Below are positions 8,651-19,318 of a stretch of 64,000 nucleotides of DNA, piece after piece; positions within the stretch are counted from its first letter, which is position 1; each line of letters opens with the position of its first letter. The position numbers and the translations under genes are program-made. The notes beneath the pieces were generated by a model. The model was not told the DNA's origin and made no database searches. It worked only from the letters and a program-made list of their open reading frames with translations. Source of the DNA: Gambelia wislizenii (taxonomy: Eukaryota; Chordata; Lepidosauria; Squamata; Crotaphytidae); the NCBI GenBank assembly GCA_030847615.1, contig JAUMIR010000002.1:239215809-239279808 (forward strand). Reading direction: 5' to 3'.

Positions 8651-10540
8651 ATTGTTCACAAATGCTCTGACCAGTTTGCTGAAGTTCCAGATTGAAAACC
8701 TTGCTCAATGTAGCAATTTTGGTTACTGTTTTGAATTGTAAATATGCAGCAATATAACCTTTTTCAACATCTGGTTCCTCCCCATAATCATTCATGTCAT
8801 AATCCCATGCATATTTACGTGGGAGCAAATTCCACTGGGTGCAGTTCAGTACAGTTTTCGCTGGAGAATTTATTTGATTTAGCTCATGATAACTCCTACC
8901 TCTAAAAGATTTACTAACGCATGTGCCTTAATTTCTATAGCATAAAATAATTAATGGCCCAAGTATGTGAGTGACATCAATTAAGGACAATGTAGAATAT
9001 TAATTTGTAAATGGGACCCTTGGCTTCAGTCCTAATCCCTCTCAAGTCAATAGCCGAAGGGGCTTGAATTGATTGGATTTGGATTTAATAATTGTAAGTG
9101 ATGAACAAGGCATTCTGAACTGGCTGTTTAATTGGGCTGTGATGGTTCTGGGGCTTGGGAAACAGTTGGACGTTATACACTAAGTGATCATATGATAGCA
9201 ACAGAGAAAGCTGTGTTACCATTGCTCCATCTATCTTAGTATTGTCTGTATAGTAATTAGCAGTAGTTCTCCAGCAGAGAGAAATCTATCCTAGCCCTCA
9301 TGCAGATGATCAAACTTGAGGCCTTCCACATGCCTTTTAGCTGATCAGCCACAGAGCTTTAAGCTTTCCTGTGAAACCTTGCTTTTCAAAGACACATCAC
9401 CTGTTTTGTCAACAGTTGCTGCTCCCTCAGGCACAATGACTGGAAGCATCAGCTGGTGACTTGCTATGTGTCATTGTGACATCACAGACCTAGTACTAAA
9501 GAAGAGGACTTTCAAACCATCAGTGTCCTTTCAGGAGTCATGCTGCTTTTTGTCTCAGCCTATGCACACTGTTTGCAGGGTCATCCTGATGGTCCACAGT
9601 GTTCCGCTGCTCTGTCCACTGAAAGGTAATGTTCATAAACACTCCTTGAGTTTAGAGGCAGCTTCTCTCTGATGCTCTGATTTCTAGGTCTATGTCAGTT
9701 GCACATTGGCAGCTCAAGATATTCACTCACTTACCAGTTAAATTTATATTCTGCATTGTTGGCTTTCTTTTATGTCCTGCAAGGCATGCAGCAACAAATA
9801 CAAAAACTAGGCCCACTGGAGAAGCCAACTATCAACACTGTCTGAGGTACTTGTCTTCAATGGTAGCTATTACAGCAGAGTGCAGAAGCACAAAATCCTT
9901 TAGCAGTATTTGGCAATATGGTGCTGACCAACCTTGAAATGATACACAGACACAGTTGGCTTCTTCCAAAGTCCCTGGAGGCTCTTTATCTCTTGTTGCA
10001 AGATATATCATCAACATACAATGTCTGAAGTAATGCAAAATACTGTACTCACAATAGTCTCAGCAAACTCACACAGTAACTTACACAATCCACTCACTAC
10101 AATCCACTACAACCCACACTTGCTCTGGGTCTTAGCTCATTCATATACTGTGGTGATTACTCAGGGTTGACACCTGGTGTTACACACCCTTCATAGCCAT
10201 ACAAAGTATTTTACCTTGTCTTAAAGGAACATTGTTCCCAACATGCATTTCCTCTAAAAAGCTCAAGGCAATGGATTTGGTCCTCTACCCACACCCCATT
10301 TTTCTTACAACAAGCCAGGGAGGTAGGTCAAGCTGAGAGAGTGTGACTGGCTCAGTAGAGACTTGCATCCATATCTTCCAAGTCCCAGTCCTACACAATA
10401 AGCACTATATCACATTTGACCTTTCAAAACTGTTACATGATTGGAAGGCCATTCTGGTTTATTTCTAAAGGAATGTACTTTCCAATATGAACCTGTCTGA
10501 GTTTGTGATCATCAGGGAAAGGATTTATCTCACTTTCACT
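8651..10540. other. Unique intergenic DNA, partly AT-rich
   Basis: No coding or repeat signature is recognised. 8930-9130 is AT-rich and non-repetitive, and is a weak candidate for conserved non-coding DNA. The remaining open frames are short and lack any domain. Confidence 0.35.
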
Positions 10541-10544
10541 ATCT

Positions 10545-11100
10545 TGACAAGCATGTGTGGTAAGGATACAAGAAAGGGCCTTCTGAGAGCCTGCTCCCAT
10601 GCTGTGGAACTCTCTCCCACTGGAGGCTACTTTGTTTCCTCTGTTCCACTGGTAGTCAAGTACTCTTTTATTTCAACAGGTTTAGGATGATTAATTTATT
10701 TCTGCAGAAGGATCTTTTAACCAAGTAGGGTGCTGTACTTTTTCTCATTTCTTATGTTTTAAGTGCTGTTAAACTTCTGTTTTGCTTCAATCCTCCATAT
10801 ATTGTTATATATTTTTATAAACCACATCTTTATTAACCAACAATAGTATATTTCAACTTATTTTTGCAATGTTCATTGTTCTTCTTTGTTAGTTGTTGAT
10901 TGTTTATTTCTGTACAAAAAGAAAACCAATATTTTAATGTTAATAAATAAATAAATAAATAATAGGTTCTGTTTTTAATATGACTATTGTTAGTTTTTAG
11001 CTGTACTATAATATTATAGTTGAGTTTTAGCTATATTTTAATCTGATTTGTAAGACACCTTGGGTCCTTGAGGGGAGAAACATGAGGTAGACAGAAGCAA
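10545..11100 (+). mobile_element. Decayed LINE 3' end (L2/CR1-like)
   Basis: A broken frame near 10590-10640 reads like the PMLWNSLPLE block that ends many CR1/L2-type ORFs. AT-rich 3' UTR follows, with (AATA)n at about 10942-10962 and the GTAAGACACCTTGGGTCC segment at 11050-11068, which resembles the GTAAACCGCCTTGAGTCC tail at 48703. The element is too decayed for clade assignment. Confidence 0.45.
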
Positions 11101-11310
11101 ATCAACATGGAAGTCAGGCAGAATGAGTTCTGTGAGAACCACACTGCATGAAGGTTCAGGCCATTGCTAGGTAAAAGGAGCTATTTTGGGATTAGAGTAA
11201 ATATAGCACTCTTCTATCGCCTGCTCTTGTGCAAGATGAAAGCCGGATGGCATTGGGTCCAAGTTTCATGCTTTGCATCAGTGTGGCATTAGGTGTCATG
11301 CTAATTGGTC
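11101..11310. other. Unassigned intergenic DNA
   Basis: Nothing recognisable was found in this short stretch. Confidence 0.35.
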
Positions 11311-11319
11311 CTAGAGTTA

Positions 11320-11450
11320 AGGTGTGGTCATCTAGATGTTGTTGGACTGCAACCCACCCTCAGCTCTACCCAGCATGGGAAATGGTAAGGACCATGGGGG
11401 GGGTGTTGTCCAAAATGTTTGGCGGTCCAAAGGCTCCCATCCCTTATCTA
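11320..11450. mobile_element. MITE family D fragment
   Basis: The GATGTTGTTGGACTGCAACC segment and a mirrored GTTGTCCAAAATGTTTGG end match a short palindromic element repeated many times in the window (for example 53735-53880 and 51640-51760). No coding content. Confidence 0.5.
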
Positions 11451-11960
11451 GACTTTGCATTTTGTAGATAAAATTAATTAGCACTCTGCATTCTGGCCGT
11501 GGATCTGGCCTGTTTAAGCAGTGACGGAAGGCTACTCTCACAACAATAGTAGCTGTGCAGCACTTTCCCTTGATGTGCTCACTCAGGAGTAAGTCCCACT
11601 GAATTCATTTGGTCGTCTTCACAAGTAAACATGTCTCTACAGTATTTAATGAACACTCCCTGTTTCTATGGTACTGTCCTTCTGTCATTAATCCTAGGAT
11701 CGATATTTGGAAGCCTAAATCTAGTTTCTAGTTCCAAGTAGAGTGCATCCATTGAATGACTGGGATTTGCTGATTTACCATTCAGCAATTGATTCATGGG
11801 CTCTACTCCAGTTGGAAATAGTAATTGGATGTCGGCCACTGAATGTATTCAGATTGTCCTATTTTTGAAAAGATGTTAAAGGCTATTCCCCATCAAAGTA
11901 ATTCCTTGATCCAAAAGAATAGGCTGGAGAATAGCAGAAGTCTCTATCCAGGGAATGTAT
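11451..11960. other. Unassigned intergenic DNA
   Basis: No gene or identifiable repeat was seen. Confidence 0.35.
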
Positions 11961-11964
11961 CAAC

Positions 11965-12209
11965 ATTACATAACTGCAGAGCTTTGATATCACTTTGAGT
12001 ACCATAGCTCCAGCTTATGGAAACTTGGGATTTGTGGTTTTCTGGGGCACTTAGAACTGTCATCTTGTGCTTTAGTTCAGGGGGATGGGTTAGAGATTTC
12101 CAGTTGAGAATTCTATTGAACTATAAATCCCAGTAGTCCATAGGATGGAGCCATGACAATTAAAATTGTTCCAAACAGTTATAATTGTGCAGTGTGGGTG
12201 TACACACCC
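11965..12209. mobile_element. Palindromic MITE, family B (copy 2)
   Basis: It shares the CTTGGGATTTGTGGTTTTCT block and the mirrored AACTATAAATCCCAG block with the copies at 1394 and 38949. The inner loop is longer and more decayed than in the other copies. Confidence 0.55.
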
Positions 12210-12992
12210 CAGATAGTTGTGTTCTGGAATATCTTTGCAATTACAGCTGGAACTAGGGAGGAGCATAGGTTAGGTACAAGGTAGGATGATGTCTCAAGCC
12301 TCATGCTTTGTCTTAACAGCTTCATTTTAGAAGTTGTGTGGCATCAACTCTTGGGTTTCTAACACAATTTTAAGACCCTCAACATTTGCAGATTGTGGTG
12401 ATTAACTCCCAAGATTTGGTTTGGATCCCAATTCAGTGCTTTGGAAAATAGCTCACTTTTGCTTGGATCGATTTAGAGCCAGGCCACTTCAGCTTGACTC
12501 CTGCACCTGAGTCAAAATTTGGAAATGGAGGGGTCTGGGCTTTCCACCAGAAATCACATTGGAAATCACAAAATGGGTATAAGTCTTAGTTGTCTTTGGC
12601 CAGACGGCATGCAGTGAGTTGGTATAGGAAGAGCCAATCAGACCAGTTGAACTGCAGACTAATCGGTGCCATGTGGATGCAGCATCTGTGGGAGGTACAA
12701 CTGCGCCCAAAGCACATGTGCTTGAAGCACAGCCTGTCTCTCTGAAGGAGTAATTATTATATGTAGAGTCAGCACCACTTCTAACACCATGTAGACACCG
12801 CAATTCATATTCTGCTACTTTGTAGTATAGATCCATCCCCACATTAAATGAGGCCTTTAAGGTGATGAAATCACCTATGTGATTCACACCCCCTTTTAAG
12901 TTGGCCTGTGCGGTGTTCCCTGAAATTTTTACATGGGGCCGCAGTTGCAGTCAGATCTCAGTCAGATTTTACTTGCTTTTCAGATATAGCAA
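12210..12992. other. Unassigned intergenic DNA
   Basis: No gene is supported. A 132-codon minus-strand open frame (12887-12489) has no recognisable domain and no supporting context. Confidence 0.35.
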
Positions 12993-12994
12993 TA

Positions 12995-13247
12995 CAGTAG
13001 GACCCCCGTATCCACAGGGGATTGGCTGGGGGGGGGCATGGATACCAAAAACCATGGATAATAGTGAACACCATTGAAAATAATGGGACTTCCAGTTTAA
13101 AATACCATAGGCTTGCCTTGGAGGACCTAGAAAATGGCCAGAGAGGACACATTTTTTAGGAAGACTCTATGGTAGGTGTGCTGTTCTGTGTCTCATGGAT
13201 AATTGAATCAGTGGACAATGAATCAGTGGATATGGGGGGTCCTACTG
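12995..13247. mobile_element. Mariner-like MITE (family C, copy 1)
   Basis: It begins CAGTAGGACCCCCGTATCCA and ends with the near reverse complement (GTGGATATGGGGGGTCCTACTG), flanked on both sides by TA (12993-12994 and 13248-13249). A TA duplication and CAGT ends point to Tc1/mariner. The interior is itself roughly palindromic. Related copies lie at 13980, 36188 and, more distantly, 40825. Confidence 0.75.
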
Positions 13248-13489
13248 TAATTTATCTTCACAGGCCTTTAAACCAGCAGAGGAAAAACACAACAGGAAAT
13301 TACTGGAAAGGAAAGCCATGCAAATTGCAATGGAACCTTACTTTCAGTCTTTTGGAATAAGGAGGCCTTGGTGATGATTAACAAGGAGGATCGTAATGTT
13401 TGGGTTGATTAATTGGCTAGGTTAATCAGTTAGACACCTTCTGATCATCCAAAAATGCTCCCTTTCCAATTAATTGGGCAATGCATTTT

Positions 13490-13810
13490 TAAAAACCAAG
13501 AAGTTAATTGTGTTTGCAATAAACATTTCTGCAAATCATGGCAGGCAGGCACTATCTTAAGAGAGAGGCCCCCTCTTTTCCTTTATATGTGAGAAAACTT
13601 TCTAAGATAGTGCCCCGCTGTTGAAGTGTATTCACATACTTTATTTAAAGAAGAGGAAGAGGAAGAAGAAAAAGAAAGCATACTGTTTTTCCTTACCCAA
13701 GATTATTTTTTTCATATAAAATTGTATTCATTTTGAAAGCATGAATCAGCTAATTAAAACTCACATGATTTACAGCTATTTTTAATTGGATGCATCAATG
13801 CAGTGCATAC
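13490..13810. other. AT-rich unique DNA with an inverted repeat, candidate conserved element
   Basis: This stretch lacks repeat signatures and holds several TAATTA-type cores (for example AGCTAATTAAAACTCACATG near 13748). It also carries the 12-bp perfect inverted repeat GGCACTATCTTA (13548-13559) against TAAGATAGTGCC (13603-13614). Texture resembles conserved non-coding DNA, but no alignment is available. Confidence 0.3.
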
Positions 13811-13979
13811 ATTGGCTCCAGCCCAGTGACCAAGCATGCATGTTCAGGGTTGGATTTGATACAGAGTTTGTTTAAAATAAATCTAGTCAAGAGGGAGGAC
13901 CTTTGGAAGTAGTATTCTTGAGGAGCTTAGTTATAGGTTACTCAAATCATTTCAACTCCAGCTAGTATGCTAGGTTATA

Positions 13980-14246
13980 CAGTCAGACCCCCGTATCTGC
14001 AGAACAAATATCTGTGGTTTCAGTTATCAGCGGGACACACAAAGAGGAACACATACCATAGAGTCTTCCTACAAAATACCTAGACGGGCACCCAGTAGGT
14101 CCTTCTAATGTCCTCCAGCACAACTCTATGATATTTTAACCAGAAGTCCCATTATTTTAATAGGGTTCGCTGTTATCTGTGGTTTCTAGTATCTGCGGTA
14201 AGTCCAGGAACCAAACCCCTGTGGATACAGGGGTTCGACTACATTG
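13980..14246. mobile_element. Mariner-like MITE (family C, copy 2)
   Basis: The left end CAGTCAGACCCCCGTATCTG follows TA at 13978-13979. The right end contains GTGGATACAGGGGTTCGACT and is followed by TA (14247-14248). It is more diverged than the copy at 12995, with a small insertion near the right end. Confidence 0.65.
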
Positions 14247-14757
14247 TAATGCCTTCCTCTCACTGCATACCCACTGAATTTCAGTGAATAATCGTCTATT
14301 CAAATAATTGTCTAATTCAACCCTCAGTTGCTACTGAAAGTTGTATGAGATTACAGTAATACTCTTAAATTTAAATAGAACAGGATCCAGAATTTAGTCA
14401 TAGTTCCAGTAGACCCACTGAAATCAATGGGATTTATTGATCACTTATACAAGTAATATAAATGCCACTGAATTTGATGGGACTGCTATAACTATGGCTA
14501 AGTTTGCATCCAACTCTTATTTATTTACATAATTGTTAGTTAGATTTGTATCCCAACTTTCTTCCCAGATGTTCAAGGCAATCTGCCTGACTTTCCTCCT
14601 TCCTACTTTCAGCCTAACCCATCTCATAAGGTTGTTGTAATCAAAGTGGGAAGGAGGAAAATCTTGGAGGAAAGTTGGCACACAAATTTAACTAATAATT
14701 ACATAAATAAATAAGGGTTGGCATATGTGACAGGGCTGAAGTCACCCAGAAGATTTT
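14247..14757. other. Intergenic DNA with a short dispersed repeat
   Basis: 14395-14480 contains the CCACTGAAATCAATGGGATT type motif, which recurs near 35320, 47390 and 50290 as a short dispersed repeat. The rest is unassigned. Confidence 0.35.
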
Positions 14758-15108
14758 GGACTTTTTCGGACAAAGGTTTACAACGCTAGCATCCTCGTCC
14801 CCGTTGCGAGGCTGCCGCGCTGCAGAGCGTCCCTTTCGGATGACGCTCTGCCCTGCTGTCCCTCTTGCGGTACTGTTGCGTAACCGTGGGGACGCAGCAG
14901 CGTTATATTTGGCATTTTTCTACTCACAAAAGTTGATCGTGAGTAGAAAAATGCCAAATATAACACTGCTGCGTGCCCGCGGTTACGCAACAGTACCACA
15001 AGAGGGACAGCAGGGCAAAGCGTCATCCGAAAGGGACGCTCTGCAGCGCTGCAGCCTCGCAACAGGGACAAGGCTGCTAGCGTTGTAAACTGTTGTCCGA
15101 AAAAGTCC
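14758..15108. mobile_element. 351-bp foldback element (long near-perfect palindrome)
   Basis: Two 170-bp arms (14758-14927 and 14939-15108) are inverted copies of each other with 11 mismatches by hand count (about 93.5% identity), separated by an 11-nt loop. The outer ends are GGACTTTTTCGGACA and its complement. Within each arm CAGAGCGTC (14823-14831) faces GACGCTCTG (14842-14850), so the arms can form smaller hairpins as well. Both flanks show TTT (14755-14757 and 15109-15111), a possible duplication. The arms are rich in CpG compared with the AT-rich flanks. Because of the symmetry both strands show matching open frames, which are not genes. Confidence 0.8.
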
Positions 15109-15302
15109 TTTATGGCTAAGTGTGGACCGGAACCAAGATCATGTAAATCCCATTTCAGCACTCTAAGTGCTGTTCTCCCTTAAGAATCTGAATTCGTAAA
15201 AAGTTCTTTCACATTCAGTTCAGTCATGCTGACTCATGCCTGCTGATGTTCACTAAGTCTTTCCAAAAGTGTTTCTTTGCTTTTGTCTTCTTATAGGCCA
15301 AA
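15109..15302. other. Short unassigned spacer
   Basis: No feature recognised. Confidence 0.3.
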
Positions 15303-15530
15303 ATACCCAAAAGGCACCAGATCCATCTGATCTTGGAAGCTAATCAGGGTTGGCCCTGGTTAATACTTGGATGGGAGACTGCCATCTAACACCAGGTGGT
15401 GTAGGCAACATTTCAGAGGAAGGAACTGACAAAACCACCTCTGAATATTCCTTGCCTAAGAAAACCCTATGAAATTCATGCGGTTGCTATAAGTTGACAG
15501 GTGACTTGAATGCACACATATAAACACACA
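15303..15530 (+). mobile_element. 5S rRNA-derived SINE (copy 1)
   Basis: The head (about 15317-15408) reads as the 3' two-thirds of 5S rRNA: GATCTTGGAAGCTAATCAGG, then ACTTGGATGGGAGACTGCC, then GGTGGTGTAGGC. This region of 5S RNA carries the internal pol III promoter. The body has the AACCACCTCTGAATATTCC and GAAAACCCTATGAAATTCAT blocks, and the tail runs into CACA repeats. It is a retroposed SINE and not a 5S gene, because the 5' third is missing and a LINE-type tail is attached. Confidence 0.8.
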
Positions 15531-15873
15531 ATAATGGCTTAACTTTAGGGTGAGAACAGATGTTACTTTCTGACTCCAATATATATGTGCTGTTGACAAA
15601 TTCATCAATGTTAATTTCTCCTCATCTGTAAAGTCTGTAGTTAAAGCTTTGCCCAGAAAGATATTCCATTCCTTTTTAACTTACAGTGAAAAAGATTCTT
15701 CCTCCTGCTTTCTAAGTCTTTGCAGAATTCTGTTGCAAGTTAACAGAACTTCTTTGCAAGGCAATTTTGTTCTGGTCCTGATCTTGAAGGAAAATAATGA
15801 TGTTTTCCCAATTGATCTGAAATGTACCTCATGGATGTTGTCAGTGAGGTCTAGCAGAAAGCAGAAGACAGTC
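15531..15873. other. Unassigned intergenic DNA
   Basis: A 106-codon plus-strand frame starting at 15649 runs into the LINE fragment at 15885 and shows no domain. Nothing else is recognised. Confidence 0.35.
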
Positions 15874-15884
15874 ATTGTTAATCT

Positions 15885-16412
15885 GAATCTCTCTCTCTCT
15901 CTCTCTGGCTTTTCTTCGCAAATGAAGATTCAGGAAGGACTCATCCCGCGCTTTCTGCAAGCGAGCTGATGACTAAAAAGGCCAATCTGAGATAGACAGG
16001 TCCGGTTGCAGAAAGCACAGCAGAAGGTCTCCTTGGGTGATGTTTCCGGATTGTGATTTTTTCTGCGTTGTCATTTCTCTTCAAGACTTGTTTGGCGTGA
16101 GTTCTCACATAAGGCTGCAGCATTGTGGATAGTGCGTCTCCATGCCTCCCGATGTGAGGCCAGGGGGGACCATTGTTGGTGATCAATTTGGCTGAGCCTG
16201 AGATGTTGTTTCAGGGAGTCCTTGTATTGCTTTTTGGAGCGCCCCTCTTACGCTGACCCATGGCGACTTCACCGTAGAATACTATTTTGGGGAGGTGATG
16301 GTCCTCCATCCTAGAAACATGCCCTGCCCATATCATGGCCTCATTGCCGGTGATCCCTGCTTGCTCAAGGACAGCAACATTCATCACATTGTCAGTCCAA
16401 TGTATATTTAGG
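15885..16412 (-). mobile_element. RTE-like LINE, 3' fragment (copy 2)
   Basis: This is the C-terminal and 3' end of the element at 2702-7338, 5'-truncated at the TATATTTAGGATT point. Its tail is a (GA)n run on the minus strand (CT run at 15887-15905), followed by the terminal hairpin. It is flanked by ATTGTTAATCT (15874-15884) and ATTGTTAGTCT (16413-16423), an 11-bp duplication with one difference. The coding part is broken by small deletions (near 16330). Confidence 0.8.
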
Positions 16413-16424
16413 ATTGTTAGTCTA

Positions 16425-16478
16425 TAAATAAAAAGTTAAAGTTAATAAATAAAAAGTTAAAGTTAAAGTAACTAAAAC
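16425..16478. repeat. Short AT-rich tandem repeat
   Basis: About three imperfect copies of an ATAAAAAGTTAAAGTTA-type unit lie directly next to the LINE insertion. Confidence 0.6.
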
Positions 16479-17755
16479 AGCTACAAAAAGGTATAAAGTA
16501 ATCCTATAGCACTTTTGAAACGAAGCACTTTATTAGACAAGGAAAAAATTGTGTCATTATGACACAATAATAACATAGGCTGAAATTATCAGATGACCTC
16601 CTCCTCCTGCAGCCAGCGTGTGCACGATCTGCGAATAAGGCATCACTTTTTATTTACAGGCTATGCCATCAATAGATCTTTAATATCACTATTTTCTTGA
16701 TATTAAGAGCGTGTGAAACCAAGTCCCACTGTAATCACAAGAATACAGCATGAATGGGTGGTCCTCTTTCGCCTGTTCCCATTGCCACTGAGAAAACTTC
16801 CAGGTGACAAAGTGAAAATGATCAACAGGACACTCTTTTTATGAACTGTCCCATATTGCTGGCAGGTTTTTTATGTATTTTCCAGGGCTTATCTCTGTAT
16901 TTAATATGTTATTTTACGTGTTTTTGATGTTTTTATGCGGACTCATGTCTTTTCGCGAGAACTGCCGAGATCTCACGCCCCAGCTAACATGGAAGTAAGT
17001 GGACATTACAGTGTAATTAGAAAGCAATGTGAAGGCAAGTACTACTGTAGCAGAACCTTTAATCCTGTTCTTAAAACGCTAGTGGTGGTTGTTCGATAAT
17101 TTCAGTTATAATGCCACAATGATTCTGCCTTCCTTACTCACATTATTACAGCATTTTAACACATTAGTTTGCTAATGCCCTAAGTGAGAAAACAAATTTC
17201 TAGCATAAGCTTTTGTGAGGTGGACTGGAATTTACCAAAGCTTATACTGGAGATTTCTTTTTCTCAGGCTGAATCCACACCTGCAAAATAATTAGTCCTT
17301 ATCTCCCAATCCTGTTGGAACACATGATGTTCTCCCATTTGGAAGTGAAAGCACCTTTTCCCTCCATACCTGATGGCTTTGATGTATGTGGTTTTTAAAT
17401 CCTTTTTAGTCCAGTTTCCAGGGGGGGAAATGTTGTTGTTTTCTGCAATGTGTGTCCTGCACCCAATGTTGGATTGAAATGAAATGGGGGGGGGGCATGG
17501 TTGGAAGGCAGGATAGATTGGCATTCTCATCTCGCAAGCCACATTGGCCTTGATGGATCTGGTTAAGTGGCGGTGGCAGTACTAGCGGGGTGCAGCTTGC
17601 ACTGAGAAGCACCCTCACAGGAGGTGACACCAAAATGACCATCTATAAAATTATTTCAGTCTACACCAAGCATCTACACCCACCCAAGTGAGCCTGATCT
17701 AGCCCCTCACTAGTGACCTTGTGGCTGGGCTCAGCTGGGGAGGCAGTGGCAGTGG
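16479..17755. other. Intergenic DNA with small repeats
   Basis: ATTGTGTCATTATGACACAAT at 16547-16567 is a perfect short palindrome. 17195-17255 resembles the TAGCATAAGCTTTTGTG type palindromic repeat also seen near 49190-49260. Runs of G occur at 17421 and 17487. No gene is supported. Confidence 0.35.
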
Positions 17756-17769
17756 CCCTGAGGAGAAGG

Positions 17770-17822
17770 AGGGGGGGGACACACAATTGTTTGTTTGTTT
17801 ATTTATTTATTTATTTATTTAT
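17770..17822. repeat. Poly-G and (TTTG/TTTA)n simple repeat
   Basis: A G run is followed by GTTTGTTT and then about eight ATTT units. Confidence 0.8.
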
Positions 17823-19255
17823 GCTCTCCTTCTCCTTGGGGCTGCTTCCCCCTCCCCAGCTGAGCACCTCTTGTGGTTGCTCTGAAGTCAAGCAGCTCTA
17901 CATGGTCAAAGGCTTCAGCCAGAACAAGGCATCCAGCAATGAGATCAATGGTGAGAGGGGTAACCCAATCTACCCACTTGGACCTGCTTGGGTGGGGGTA
18001 GACCAGGTCCTCCAGAGTCGGAGGAAGCAGGTTGGTGTAGACCAGGCCCTCCTGTTTATGTTTCTGTGGGAGACAAGTGTAGGGGAGAATGCCCTTGCCT
18101 CCTCTTCCTGCCGCCGCCATCCTGCCCACTCTCCCTGTCCTGCTCCCTCCTTCTGCCCCAGAGGTCCACACACCATCCACCCATCCTGTGTGTGTGCTTG
18201 TCTGTCTGTCTATTGGGAGAATTAAACACCTCCTTATGGTCTGGGAGAAGCTGAGCTGCCCTAAAATCCTCTATGAGAACTGTGTTGTTGGGATCTGCCT
18301 CTCCTTGCAGGATCAGGCTCCTGGCTGCGAAAGCAGCCTCGGCCTCACCTTGCAGAACTAGGCCTTGGCTGTGGAAGTCTTGAAAGGACCAGGACCAGCT
18401 TATCAGGCATAGCTGGCTTCACTCATGTGGCACACCTGGAGCAGCCAAGGAACAGCTGTTTAAGAACAGCATTCTCCCCTCAGCCCTTGCCATAACAACA
18501 GCTTACTGTGCTGCCTGTAGCTGCTCCTTGGACCTTGATCCATTGTCTAACCTGCTGCCTCATTGTGCTTAGACCCTTGCTTGCTTCCTGGACTTGCCTT
18601 TGCCTCCAGCCCTCTTATGTGTTCTGACCTTGGCTTGTTTTTGGACTTTGGCTTTACTTGGACTCTGCCTCCAGTATTCTTGACTTGGCACCCCCCTTCC
18701 TGGATCTGCCTTTGCCTCTGGCCCTCAGAGATTCAGTTCTCCACTTCCCTGCCTTCCCTGGTCCCAGTGTCTCCACTGAAAGACCTTGCTGCCCATGCGC
18801 TGGATCCTGTCATGCATTTGATGTGACCTTATCCATTCTGCAGCTAGACAAGATCTTTGAAAATCTCCCCAGCCCTCCCCGGCTCTTTGATTAACCAGCT
18901 CACCTACTCCCCAACCCCCTTTCTCCTCAGCACATTCCCTGCTCATGGTTAGAGAGTTTCCATGGGTAGAGCTGTGTCCACCCCTTTTCATTTTCCATTG
19001 GCAGACAGAACCTCAAGATGTATAGGCCAAGACATTTAAATTGCCCTTGCTCACTCACTCACTGGGTTAGGAGGGGGGAAAGGATGGGGGGAGTCATCCA
19101 ATGGGAGTACAGGTGGGTGGTAAGATTGACAGGAAAACAAGAAGGCTATTGCTTGATGCTGATATACAAATATGTACATTGGCATGCCTGCCAGGAAGAA
19201 ACAAAAAGTGCAGCCACTGCGGTCATGTGAACTAAAATAATCGATACCGTGAACA
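17823..19255. other. C/T-rich intergenic DNA with internal duplication
   Basis: 18574-18726 holds two related C/T-rich blocks: CTTCCTGGACTTGCCTTTGC (near 18585) and CTTCCTGGATCTGCCTTTGC (near 18697). The segment upstream (18370-18560) looks like a dispersed repeat of unknown type. Several open frames exist on both strands in 17815-18360, but they have low-complexity composition and overlap each other, so they are not called as genes. Confidence 0.35.
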
Positions 19256-19259
19256 CATG

Positions 19260-19318
19260 CATGGCAGGGAGCTGGACTGGATGGCCCTTGAGTTCTCTTT
19301 CAACTCTATGATTCTATG
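19260..19318 (+). mobile_element. CR1 3' tail fragment
   Basis: GCATGGCAGGGAGCTGGACT, then GGATGGCCCTTGAG and TCTATGATTCTATG, is the terminal part of CR1. Only about 60 bp remain. Confidence 0.7.

Noticed and set aside
12489..12887. 132-codon minus-strand frame
   Set aside because: No domain, no neighbouring exon signals, composition like the flanking non-coding DNA.
14756..15161. Similar 110- and 127-codon open frames on both strands
   Set aside because: They exist because the DNA is a near-perfect palindrome; no domain, start context or gene structure supports a protein.
15317..15408. 5S rRNA gene
   Set aside because: Only the 3' part of 5S is present, it is diverged, and it is fused to a SINE body and CA tail; the same structure recurs at 24562 and 30652.
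17713..18361. Several overlapping frames of 68-170 codons
   Set aside because: Low-complexity proline, serine and glycine-rich translations on both strands, in C/T-rich DNA with simple repeats.
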